Source of the DNA: Planctomycetaceae bacterium
GTDB taxonomy: Bacteria > Planctomycetota > Planctomycetia > Planctomycetales > Planctomycetaceae
Assembly: GCA_019636285.1 (NCBI GenBank)
Contig: JAHBXV010000009.1
Span: forward strand, 1-64,000
Direction of reading: 5' to 3'
DNA: 64,000 bases
Shown here: positions 29,098 through 37,152 of the stretch, piece by piece
How positions within the stretch are numbered: the stretch's first letter is position 1
Layout of the letters: each line of letters begins with the position of its first letter
Position numbers and translations under genes: made by a program
The notes under the pieces: generated by a model
Seen by the model: only the letters and a program-made list of their open reading frames with translations
Told to the model about the DNA's origin: nothing
Databases searched by the model: none

Positions 29098-29598
29098 CTA
29101 TTCGGCAGCCGGCTTCGCAGGCGGAGCTTCCCGCTTCAAACTGTCGGCACATTTGCGGAGTTTGGGACCAGCGGTCTCCCATTGTTCTTTGGTCGCGGTT
29201 GCCGTCACCAGAACGACGCGTCCGTCATTCAGCAGACTGCGCGAATAGAACCGCAAATCACGCCCCTGCAAGGAGCCCTGAAATTCCAGAATGACGACGT
29301 TTTCTTCGACCTTGGGCTCGCCGATCAGTTCGAGGTCGTTCTTTTCCAGATCTTTGAGGTTCGCGGCCACGTACTCGTCGACCGTTCCGGCAAACGGCTG
29401 CACGCGGACGTTGACGTTCGGCGCGAAACCCTGGGTCGCTGGCGCGAACAAAATCACGGACTGAAACGGCTGATCCGGCAGCTCATCGTCCAGCCCTTCG
29501 ATGGAATACCCGGCATTCGGGAAAACCAGTCGGGGCGGATCCTCGGCCAGAAGCGATGCCGAAATCAGGCAGGCAACAGCAAAGACCATCGATCTCAT
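29098..29598 (-). CDS. Small secreted protein inside the molybdoenzyme operon
   Basis: 166 residues. ATG at 29598 puts a signal peptide (MRSMVFAVACLISASLLA) at the start; the frame extends 21 codons upstream without one. The mature part is an alpha/beta protein (FPNAGYSIEGLDDELPDQPF, VRVQPFAGTVDEYVAANLKDLEKND, FYSRSLLNDGRVVLVTATATKEQW). I recall similar short 'DcrB/PsbP-like' folds of this layout in Planctomycetes, but the match is only by shape. It lies between the 2Fe-2S gene and the molybdopterin gene and is the only exported product of the operon, so a link to the enzyme is unproven. Confidence 0.75.
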   Translation of the reverse strand: MRSMVFAVACLISASLLAEDPPRLVFPNAGYSIEGLDDELPDQPFQSVILFAPATQGFAPNVNVRVQPFAGTVDEYVAANLKDLEKNDLELIGEPKVEENVVILEFQGSLQGRDLRFYSRSLLNDGRVVLVTATATKEQWETAGPKLRKCADSLKREAPPAKPAAE

Positions 29599-29657
29599 GA
29601 TGTCTCTCCAGGTTCCGGGAACCGAACAGCTTCCACACCGGACTTGTTCTCTCACGC

Positions 29658-30152
29658 TCACTTCGCCGCCTCAGCCGTCATACGACGCTTGCGGGCTGCC
29701 GACAGGACCGCGCGAACAATCTTGTCGTAGCCGGTGCAGCGACACAGATTGCCGGCGAGATAAAAGCGAACTTCTTCTTCCGTGGGATCGGGGTTTTCGG
29801 CAAGCAGGGCTTCGGTCTGCATGATGAAGCCCGGCGTGCAGATGCCGCATTGCAGCGCCGCTTCCTCAAGGAAAGCCTGCTGCACTTCATCGAGAGCCGA
29901 TCCCCTCGCGACCCCTTCGATGGTTCGCAGGTCCGCCCCTTCCGCTTCCACGGCAAGGACCAGACAACTGGTCACGGGACGGCCATTCATCGAGATCGTA
30001 CACGACCCGCAGTTTCCGTTGCCGCAACCTTCCTTGGTGCCGGTCAGATGGAGCGTGTCGCGGAGGACTTCGAGGAGCGTCTGTCGCGGCTCGCAAAGGA
30101 ACTCCGTCACGTCGCCATTGATCGTGGTTGAGACGATTCTCTTCTTTGCCAT
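29658..30152 (-). CDS. 2Fe-2S iron-sulfur subunit of xanthine-dehydrogenase-family enzyme
   Basis: 164 residues. The N-terminal plant-ferredoxin domain has the cluster cysteines in GCGNGNCGSC and a fourth in VTSC. The C-terminal helical domain has CGICTPGF and NLCRCTGY for the second cluster. It passes electrons from the molybdenum site to FAD. No signal peptide or Tat motif is present, so the enzyme is cytoplasmic. ATG at 30152. Confidence 0.96.
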   Translation of the reverse strand: MAKKRIVSTTINGDVTEFLCEPRQTLLEVLRDTLHLTGTKEGCGNGNCGSCTISMNGRPVTSCLVLAVEAEGADLRTIEGVARGSALDEVQQAFLEEAALQCGICTPGFIMQTEALLAENPDPTEEEVRFYLAGNLCRCTGYDKIVRAVLSAARKRRMTAEAAK

Positions 30153-30211
30153 GGTCTCATGTCTTCCTGAGAAGTTGCTTCCAAATGTGGGGCTCAGAAG
30201 CGGAAAGCAAA

Positions 30212-30275
30212 GAGCGGAGAGCGAAAAGCCAGAGGCTTTGTCGAATGGACAGGTCTGGCTTTTCGCTTTCCGCTC
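30212..30275. repeat. Near-perfect 22-base inverted repeat within the operon
   Basis: Arms 30212-30233 (GAGCGGAGAGCGAAAAGCCAG plus A) and 30254-30275 pair with a single mismatch around a 20-base loop. It lies between the FAD and 2Fe-2S genes, so the hairpin would form in the shared mRNA. A/G-rich direct repeats (GCGGAAAGC, GCGGAGAGC) precede it. Confidence 0.8.
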
Positions 30276-30335
30276 GGGTCATTCTAGAAACATCTTGCGA
30301 GAAGTCGGCCGCTCGAAACTCGGTCTCGCAATCGC

Positions 30336-31232
30336 CTACCAGCCGGGACGGTGATCGACCTTCCCGCCACGCGCACGAGTCACAGCGGCGGACAAAACTC
30401 GCCGGGTGAGAACTTCTGTCAAATGCTTGCGATAGTCGGCTGTTCCGCGCATGTCGGAAATGGGAGCGGCCAACTCTCGGGCGGCAGCGGCAGCCGCAGC
30501 GATAGCATCGTCGTTGACGGGTTTACCGATCAACTTCGTGCTCGCCTCTTCCGCCAGCAGCGGTGTCGGCCCCACGGCGCCCAGCGAGATTCGTCCGGCC
30601 ACGAACTGGCTGCCATCAGCCGACAGCGTGACCGCAGCCGCGACGCCGACCACGGCGATATCCATTTCATTTCGCGGGATAAACCGCCGGTAGTGCGATC
30701 CGCTGTGAGCGGCGGGCTTCGGGAACCGGATTTCGACGAGCAGTTCGCCCGGCTTCAGGACATTCTTTCCCGGAGCGACGCAGAATTTCTCGACCGGCAC
30801 TTCGCGAAGACCGTCTGGCCCCGCGATGACGCAGATCCCCGACAGGGCGACCATGCTGGGGATTGAATCCGCCGCCGGACCGGAATTGCACAGATTGCCG
30901 CCCAGGGAAGCCCGGTTCTGGATTTGAATGCCGCCAATGATGGCCCCACTGTCGGCCAGAGCGGTGTAGTCCTGCTGGATCGCCGCATGAGCGCACACGC
31001 TGCGGCAGCAGACCGCAGCGCCCAGTCGCAACCCTTCGGGACCCGCTTCCAGAATCTGTAGTTCCGGCAGCTTTTTGACGTCGACAATCTGGCGAGCATC
31101 GATTCGACCGGTTCGCAGATGGTCGATCAGATCAGTCCCGCCCGCCAGGCAACGCACGCTCTCCCTGTTTTTTTGCAAAATCGCCACGGCGTCCGCGAGG
31201 GATGTCGGGGATTCGTAATCGATCTCGTGCAT
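30336..31232 (-). CDS. FAD-binding subunit of xanthine-dehydrogenase-family enzyme
   Basis: 298 residues from ATG at 31232 (MHEIDYESPTSLADAVAIL); the frame extends 38 codons upstream with unrelated basic sequence. The FAD_binding_5 domain shows LAGGTDLIDHLRTG and NRASLGGNLCNSGPAADS; the C-terminal domain (about 185-298) is the CO-dehydrogenase flavoprotein type. It is the first gene of the leftward cluster. It hands electrons from the iron-sulfur subunit to an acceptor such as NAD or a quinone. Confidence 0.93.
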   Translation of the reverse strand: MHEIDYESPTSLADAVAILQKNRESVRCLAGGTDLIDHLRTGRIDARQIVDVKKLPELQILEAGPEGLRLGAAVCCRSVCAHAAIQQDYTALADSGAIIGGIQIQNRASLGGNLCNSGPAADSIPSMVALSGICVIAGPDGLREVPVEKFCVAPGKNVLKPGELLVEIRFPKPAAHSGSHYRRFIPRNEMDIAVVGVAAAVTLSADGSQFVAGRISLGAVGPTPLLAEEASTKLIGKPVNDDAIAAAAAAARELAAPISDMRGTADYRKHLTEVLTRRVLSAAVTRARGGKVDHRPGW

Positions 31233-31495
31233 GGGCAGCCTCACCAGCGGGCGGTGGAGTGGGGTGTTTCGTCGGCGGTCCGCGTCAGTACTTTGCACAC
31301 GCATCATGCTTTGCCGTCGCGTTGTCCGCAACAGACCGCGCCGCACGATTGCCGCGCGATATTTCCGTTGGTCAGCGGGGAGAGGGCAGCGCTCCCCTGC
31401 GGGTCGCGGCTAAGGGGATACCCGTGAATTGAAAACGGCTCCTTTTGGCCGGCGGGATGTGATATAAATCAATGCCCGCTGTTGAGTTCGCCCCC

Positions 31496-31502
31496 GGAGG
31501 TG
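31496..31502 (+). promoter_or_regulatory. Ribosome binding site deciding the DUF1549 start
   Basis: GGAGGTG, 6 bases before the ATG at 31509. It excludes the TTG at 31482 as the start and places a short signal peptide at the N-terminus. Confidence 0.8.
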
Positions 31503-31508
31503 TCGCCG

Positions 31509-34475
31509 ATGATCGCCTGGGCCTTGTGTTGTGCCATCTTCGGGCAGCCCGTCGAGCCAGCTCCGGCCCTCGACCCGGTTCAGAAAATCCTGCTGAATCG
31601 CTGCCTGGGTTGCCATGCGGGATCGCAGGCCGAAGGGGGACTGCGGCTGACCTCGCTGGAGGCCATGACGACCGGCGGCGACAGCGGCGCGGCCCTTGTG
31701 CCTGGACGGCCGGACGACAGTCCCCTCTTCACGCGCGTTCGCGATGGTGAAATGCCGCCCGAACATCCCCTCTCGGAGTCGGAAAAGTCCGCGCTCAAGG
31801 CCTGGATTGCCGATGGCGCCAAATGGGCGGGCGGTGAGATCGATCCACTTGCGTATACCACGTCAACGCGCGCGGGCTACGACTGGTGGTCTCTGCGGCC
31901 CATCAGTGCGTCACCTCCGCCGAATGTGCCCCACGCCGATGATCCGATCGATGCCTGGATTCGCCAACGACTTGAGCGGGACGGACTGGAGCCCAATGGC
32001 TCTGCCGATCGCCGTGAACTGATTCGCCGTGTCACCTATAACCTCATCGGCCTGCCACCGACGCCGGAGGAAATCGATGCGTTTGTGAACGATGCTCGCC
32101 CCGATGCCTTTGAGCAGATCGTCGATCGTCTGCTCGCACACCCTGGGTATGGCGAACGGTGGGGGCGACACTGGCTGGACGTTGTTCGCTTCGGGGAAAG
32201 CAACGGCTTCGAGCGCGATCTGCCGCGGCCGAATGCCTGGCCGTATCGCGACTGGGTCATTCGCCATTTGAACGACGACCTGCCGTACGATGAATTCGTT
32301 CGCCAGCAGCTCGCAGCCGACAGCCTGACCAGCGAGCAGGCCGAGTCGCTGCCGGCCCTGGGATTTCTAGTCGCCGGTCCGCATGACACGGTTATTCCCG
32401 TGGCGGAACGGATGCGTCAGACGATGCAGCAGGATGAATTGGAAGACCTCATTGGCACGATCGGGCAGACGTTTCTGGGACTGACGCTGAATTGTGCGCG
32501 CTGTCACGACCATAAATTCGATCCGGTCTCCCAGACCGAATACTACCAGTTGGTTTCGGTGCTCACGGGAGTGCGTCACGCCGAGCGCCAGTACTATCCC
32601 ACCGCCATCGCCGCGCGGATTAAAGTCCTTGAGGACCGACGCAAGCTGTTACTGGCGGAACTGCGGCGACAGGAGCAGCAGGCATATCCCGACAGCCAGA
32701 AGCCTGCGAATTCAGACAACGCTTCTCTTCCGCTGCCAATCGTCGCGATCAATCTCACTGAAGCTGCGGGTGGCCTTGCGGGGTTGGACGGAATGATCGT
32801 GCCGCAAGGCAAGGTCACCATGCGTCCCGAAGGAGCCGTCCTTGATGGAGAAACGGGTCACCTCGTCACACCGCCGCAAACAGAGCCCCTGATTGAAAAG
32901 ACGCTCGAGGCACGCGTTCGACTTGCCAATCGCGACCAGCGCGGCGGCGGTGTCTTGAGCGTGCAGACCCTCGACGGCGTGACGTTCGACGCGATCGTCT
33001 TCGGCGAGCAACAACCCGGACGATGGATGGCCGGCAGTAACAACTTTGCCCGCACGCAATCGTGGAATGGTCCTGAAGAGACGGCGAACGAAACCACCGA
33101 CGTGCATCTGGCGATCGTCTATCGGGCCGATGGAACAATCATCGGTTATCGCAATGGTAAGCCCTATGGAAAGCCGTATCAGTCGTCTGGCCCCGCACGG
33201 TTCGATGCCGGGGGTTGGCAAGTCTTGTTGGGAGTGCGTCATTCTCCAGCGGGGGGCAATCGTTTACTGAGCGGGACCATCATCTCGGCTCGCGTCTTTG
33301 ATCGAGCCTTGTCACCCGACGAGGTTGCGGTGGCGTACCAGACTCCGGTCGGTCGGACGGAAGCCGACGTGCTAGCACGATTGAACGACGCCGGTCGCCA
33401 ACTTCGCGAAGCCTGGAAGCAGGAACGAGCGAACATCGAGAAGGAGTGGAATCAACTCAAGACCGAGGGCCTGGTCAAGATTTACTCCGCCGAGTTCGCC
33501 GTCCCCGGAGTCACGCATGTGTTGCAACGGGGGAATGTTGGCGACCTGGGCGATGTCGTCCTGCCGCGGGGTCTGGCAGCCGTCAATTCACAGGCCAGCA
33601 ACTGGCCGTTGAGCGAGTCGGCCCCCGAGGCGGACCGCCGCCGCGCGCTGGCCGACTGGGTGGCTGATCCGCAGAACGCGCTGGCACATCGCACCATCGT
33701 CAATCGCGTCTGGCATTATCACTTTGGCGCGGGACTCGTCTCCACGCCAAACGACCTCGGCTTCAACGGGGGCGAGCCGAGTCATCCAGAACTTCTCGAA
33801 TGGCTGTCCGCCGAGTTTCTGCGAGGCGACCGTTCACTCAAGCGATTGCACCGCCGACTTGTCACTTCGGCTGCGTACCAGCGATCGAGTGCAGTCAGCG
33901 AGAACGCACGAAAACTCGATGCCGGCAATCGCCTGCTCTGGCGAATGTCGCCCCGTCGACTGTCCGCCGAGGAAGTCCGCGACACGATGCTGTTCGTCAC
34001 CGGTCGCCTGAACGACAGTCTGCACGGGACGAGCTATCAGGATTTCAATTCATATTTCAAGCTGGGGACGCAGTTCTACGAGCCGCAGTACGAAGAGACC
34101 GCGGATGTCTCGCGACGAACCGTCTACCGCATGTGGGCACGCGGCGGCCGAAATCCGTTCCTCGATACGTTCGATTGTCCCGATCCCTCGACAACGACTC
34201 CCGTCCGTTCCACCACCACGACGCCGCTCCAGGCTCTCAGTCTGCTCAACAATCAATTTTCGCTTCGTTCTGCCGGACATCTTGCGGAACGCGTGCGCGC
34301 GGAGTCATCCGGAAACGATGTCGCCGGTCAGATCGAGCGATTGTGGCGGCTCGCGTATGGGCGATCGGCCGAAAGCGAAGAAAGTACTCAGGCGGCCGAC
34401 TTCATCCGTCAGGCGGGACTGGCCGAATTGTGCCGCGCGGTCTTCAATAGTTCGGAGTTCGTCTATGTCGACTGA
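31509..34475 (+). CDS. PSCyt1-DUF1549-LamG-DUF1553 (PSD1) protein
   Basis: 988 residues with a short signal segment (MIAWALCCAIFGQP). PSCyt1 comes first, with CLGCH as heme site (about 28-32). DUF1549 follows (about 130-350; RRVTYNLIGLPPTPEEIDAFV, YGERWGRHWLDVVRFGESNG), with a second heme-like CARCH in LNCARCHDHKFDP. A LamG/concanavalin-like domain lies at about 440-610 (EARVRLANRDQRGGGVLS, IIGYRNGKPYGKPY). DUF1553 ends the protein (about 690-960; ALADWVADPQNALAHRTIVN, RWRMSPRRLSAEEVRDTML-like). The family is almost confined to Planctomycetes and relatives; its role is unknown but an extracytoplasmic redox or carbohydrate function is usually assumed. It overlaps the next gene by 11 bases. Confidence 0.92.
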   Translation: MIAWALCCAIFGQPVEPAPALDPVQKILLNRCLGCHAGSQAEGGLRLTSLEAMTTGGDSGAALVPGRPDDSPLFTRVRDGEMPPEHPLSESEKSALKAWIADGAKWAGGEIDPLAYTTSTRAGYDWWSLRPISASPPPNVPHADDPIDAWIRQRLERDGLEPNGSADRRELIRRVTYNLIGLPPTPEEIDAFVNDARPDAFEQIVDRLLAHPGYGERWGRHWLDVVRFGESNGFERDLPRPNAWPYRDWVIRHLNDDLPYDEFVRQQLAADSLTSEQAESLPALGFLVAGPHDTVIPVAERMRQTMQQDELEDLIGTIGQTFLGLTLNCARCHDHKFDPVSQTEYYQLVSVLTGVRHAERQYYPTAIAARIKVLEDRRKLLLAELRRQEQQAYPDSQKPANSDNASLPLPIVAINLTEAAGGLAGLDGMIVPQGKVTMRPEGAVLDGETGHLVTPPQTEPLIEKTLEARVRLANRDQRGGGVLSVQTLDGVTFDAIVFGEQQPGRWMAGSNNFARTQSWNGPEETANETTDVHLAIVYRADGTIIGYRNGKPYGKPYQSSGPARFDAGGWQVLLGVRHSPAGGNRLLSGTIISARVFDRALSPDEVAVAYQTPVGRTEADVLARLNDAGRQLREAWKQERANIEKEWNQLKTEGLVKIYSAEFAVPGVTHVLQRGNVGDLGDVVLPRGLAAVNSQASNWPLSESAPEADRRRALADWVADPQNALAHRTIVNRVWHYHFGAGLVSTPNDLGFNGGEPSHPELLEWLSAEFLRGDRSLKRLHRRLVTSAAYQRSSAVSENARKLDAGNRLLWRMSPRRLSAEEVRDTMLFVTGRLNDSLHGTSYQDFNSYFKLGTQFYEPQYEETADVSRRTVYRMWARGGRNPFLDTFDCPDPSTTTPVRSTTTTPLQALSLLNNQFSLRSAGHLAERVRAESSGNDVAGQIERLWRLAYGRSAESEESTQAADFIRQAGLAELCRAVFNSSEFVYVD

Positions 34476-35910
34476 AAATCTGTTCGCGCGGGCGATGGAA
34501 CGCCGCGAGTTTCTCGACTGGGGACGACAGGGCCTGTCAGCCACCGCGTTGGCAGCGCTGCTCTGTCGTGATCGCGTGGTGCATGCGAACGAGACCGCCC
34601 TGGAATCTTTGCACTTTCCCCCGAAAGTGCGGCGGGTGATTCACCTGTTCCTGTGCGGCGGGATGAGTCATCTCGATTCGTTCGACTACAAACCTGCGCT
34701 GGAGCGCTATCACGGCAAGCCGCTTCCCGGCTCCGAAAAGCCGGAGACGTTCTTCGGTCAGATTGGCCTTCTGCGCAAGAATGATTTCGAATTCCGGCAG
34801 CGCGGCGAATCGGGGCTGTGGGTGTCGGACCTGTTTCCCCATCTGGCGAACGTGGCTGACGAGTTGACCGTCATCCGCTCGATGGTCGCCGACTCGGCCA
34901 ATCACACGCCCGCGACGTTTCAGGCCAACACGGGGTTCCGGTTTAACGGATTCCCTGTCCTTGGGTCATGGTTGTCTTACGGTCTGGGTTGCGAAACAGA
35001 CAATCTGCCGACGTATGTCGTTCTGCCCGACAGTCGCGGCCTTCCGGCCGGCAGCACCATCAACTGGAGCAATGGCTTCCTCCCGGCGCGGCATCAGGGG
35101 GTCGCGTTTCGACCTACTGGCGATCCGCTCGATGATTTGTTTCCATCGGGTCGCCCATTCGACAACACACAGGAATCCAGAACGCGCGATTTCATCGCCT
35201 CGCTGAACGAACGGCATCTCGAAAACCACCCGGAAAGCGACCTCGCGGCACGCATCACCGCCTACCAGCTTGCCGCGCGGATGCAATTCGCGATTCCCGA
35301 GGTCGCCAACCTGGCTGCGGAAACAGCCGCGATGCAGGATACCTATGGGCTCAATCGTGAAGAGACCCAGGACTTCGGCCGTAGTTGTCTGCTGGGCCGG
35401 CGGTTACTGGAAGGGGGCGTCCGGTTCGTGCAGATCTTCTCGGGCGGCTCGTTCGGGTCACCCCGCATCAATTGGGATGGCCACGAAGACGTCCGGGCGA
35501 ATCATTCCCAGGAAGCGCTGCGGGTCGATCAGCCGATTGCCGCGTTGATTCGCGATCTCCGGCAGCGCGGCCTGCTCGACGACACGCTCGTGCTGATGAC
35601 GACCGAATTCGGCCGCACGCCGTTCACCCAGTCGCAGGCGAACACCGTTGGAACCGGCCGTGATCACAACATGTACGGCTTTTCGGTCTGCATGGCGGGC
35701 GGCGGCTTACGGCACGGCTTTGCCTACGGCAACACCGATGACATTGGCTGGAAGTCCGTCGACAAGCCAGTCTACTGGCACGACTTCCACGCCACCGTGC
35801 TGCGTCTATTGGGGATCGACCACGAGCGGCTGACGTTCTACCACAACGGCATCGAACGCCGATTGACGAACGTGCATGGCCACGTGATCCGCGAGATTCT
35901 CGACGCATGA
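34465..35910 (+). CDS. DUF1501 family protein (sulfatase-like fold)
   Basis: 481 residues. ATG at 34465 lies inside the end of the previous gene; the frame is open much further upstream but antisense-like. The N-terminus has a Tat-like signal (RREFLDWGRQGLSATALAALL). DUF1501 segments follow: VIHLFLCGGMSHLDSFDYKP, NHTPATFQANTGFRFNGFPVLGSWLSYG, and the C-terminal VLMTTEFGRTPFTQ...GRDHNMYGFSVCMAGGG, which mirrors the sulfatase metal/His site. The DUF1553-DUF1501 pair is a planctomycete hallmark; the two proteins are thought to act together outside the cytoplasm. Enzyme activity has not been shown, as far as I know. Confidence 0.94.
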   Translation: MSTENLFARAMERREFLDWGRQGLSATALAALLCRDRVVHANETALESLHFPPKVRRVIHLFLCGGMSHLDSFDYKPALERYHGKPLPGSEKPETFFGQIGLLRKNDFEFRQRGESGLWVSDLFPHLANVADELTVIRSMVADSANHTPATFQANTGFRFNGFPVLGSWLSYGLGCETDNLPTYVVLPDSRGLPAGSTINWSNGFLPARHQGVAFRPTGDPLDDLFPSGRPFDNTQESRTRDFIASLNERHLENHPESDLAARITAYQLAARMQFAIPEVANLAAETAAMQDTYGLNREETQDFGRSCLLGRRLLEGGVRFVQIFSGGSFGSPRINWDGHEDVRANHSQEALRVDQPIAALIRDLRQRGLLDDTLVLMTTEFGRTPFTQSQANTVGTGRDHNMYGFSVCMAGGGLRHGFAYGNTDDIGWKSVDKPVYWHDFHATVLRLLGIDHERLTFYHNGIERRLTNVHGHVIREILDA

Positions 35911-35950
35911 GGACATACCGTTCCAACCGTCCACAGGCGCCTCCAAAACG

Positions 35951-36014
35951 TAGTAACCCGACGCGTCAGCGAGGGAGAGAATCGAACATCCCTCGCTGAC
36001 GCGTCGGGTTACTA
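35951..36014. repeat. Perfect 26-base inverted repeat (bidirectional terminator-like)
   Basis: Arms 35951-35976 (TAGTAACCCGACGCGTCAGC plus GAGGGA) and 35989-36014 are exact reverse complements with a 12-base loop. It lies between the stops of two convergent genes, 40 bases after DUF1501 and 12 bases before the kinase stop, so it may end both transcripts. I recall this sequence as a widespread palindrome in planctomycete genomes. Confidence 0.9.
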
Positions 36015-36026
36015 AATTCAATCGGA

Positions 36027-36839
36027 TTAACGCGCGACGGCGGGCTTCGCGGCCGATGTCGTGGCTCGCTGGACCGGTTTGGCGTTCGCCAAAGGGAGTT
36101 TCAGCGTGAACATGGTTCCCACGCCGATGGCGCTTTCGACGCGAATTCGTCCGCCGTGGGTCTCCATGACGTCGCGAGCCAGCGACAAACCAAGTCCCGT
36201 GCCGCCTTGGCCGCGTTCGTCGGCGACCTTCGTGGTGAAAAACGGCTCGAAGATTCGCTGAAGTTTGTCCGCCGGGATGCCGGTCCCGGTGTCCTTCACG
36301 GAAATCTCCGCGACACTGTTGTCCGACGACGACTTGAGGCCCACGGTCAGCGTGCCGCCGTTCGGCATCGCCTGTCGGGCATTCACGATCAGGTTGAGCA
36401 GCACCTGCTGAATCTGCCCGGAGTTCACTTCGGCTTCCGGGCGGCCTTCAATCCGGGTTTCGAGCCGGATGCGGTAACGCTGCAAGTCCTTTTCCACAAG
36501 GATCAGAACATCCTGAATGAGCGTCGTCAGATCCATCCGCTCGCGGCGCTCGGACTGCTGACGGGCATAGGACAACATGCCGGTCGTGATTTTCGACGCG
36601 CGCTGGCTGGCGGTCAGAATTTTGTCGAATGCCTTGTCGCGCGTGGGCGGATCCTGGTGACGAACGCCCATTTTGGCGTAGTTGATGACCGTCGTGAGAA
36701 TATTGTTGAACTCGTGCGTGATGGACGACGCGAGTTCGCCAACCGTGCTCAGTTTCTGGGCTCTGAGAACTTCCTGCTGGAGCAGGCGTACCTGCTCGCG
36801 CAACTCACGAATCTCGGCCAGCATCTCTTGTTCAGTCAT
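36027..36839 (-). CDS. Soluble sensor histidine kinase
   Basis: 270 residues. A short coiled coil (about 1-35, LAEIRELREQVRLLQQEVL) leads into the dimerisation/phosphoacceptor domain with the His of SSITHEFNN (about residue 49). The ATPase domain (about 140-255) has the N box NLIVNARQAM, the G1 box DTGTGIP and the G2 box GGTGLGLS. There is no input domain or membrane segment, so it must sense through a partner or through the coiled coil. No response regulator is adjacent (orphan). ATG at 36839 was preferred because upstream in-frame sequence to 36965 is low-quality. Confidence 0.9.
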   Translation of the reverse strand: MTEQEMLAEIRELREQVRLLQQEVLRAQKLSTVGELASSITHEFNNILTTVINYAKMGVRHQDPPTRDKAFDKILTASQRASKITTGMLSYARQQSERRERMDLTTLIQDVLILVEKDLQRYRIRLETRIEGRPEAEVNSGQIQQVLLNLIVNARQAMPNGGTLTVGLKSSSDNSVAEISVKDTGTGIPADKLQRIFEPFFTTKVADERGQGGTGLGLSLARDVMETHGGRIRVESAIGVGTMFTLKLPLANAKPVQRATTSAAKPAVAR

Positions 36840-37152
36840 TGTCGTCGTCGTCTCGTCAGTGGCACCGCGAAGGAATCCACTGAGGAGATCGGACCAACCT
36901 TCCCGACTCCTGAAGTCCGGCCGAGAAAACCCGGCGACAAGACCCGAGACGCTGCCGCGATCCACCGGGAATAGACACTAGGAGACTCGCGGAGCCTGGG
37001 GAGACTTTGCCGACGAAAATGTTCGTGCTCGCGGGATTCTCGGCCCCTGCTGCTCTCGGAATCGCCACGGCCGCGCGCGGCAACCCGGTTTACGCCGTCG
37101 GAAAAGTCGGCAGAGTCGCCGGTGTTCTCCGTGGTCGCGCCATAGCGATCGC

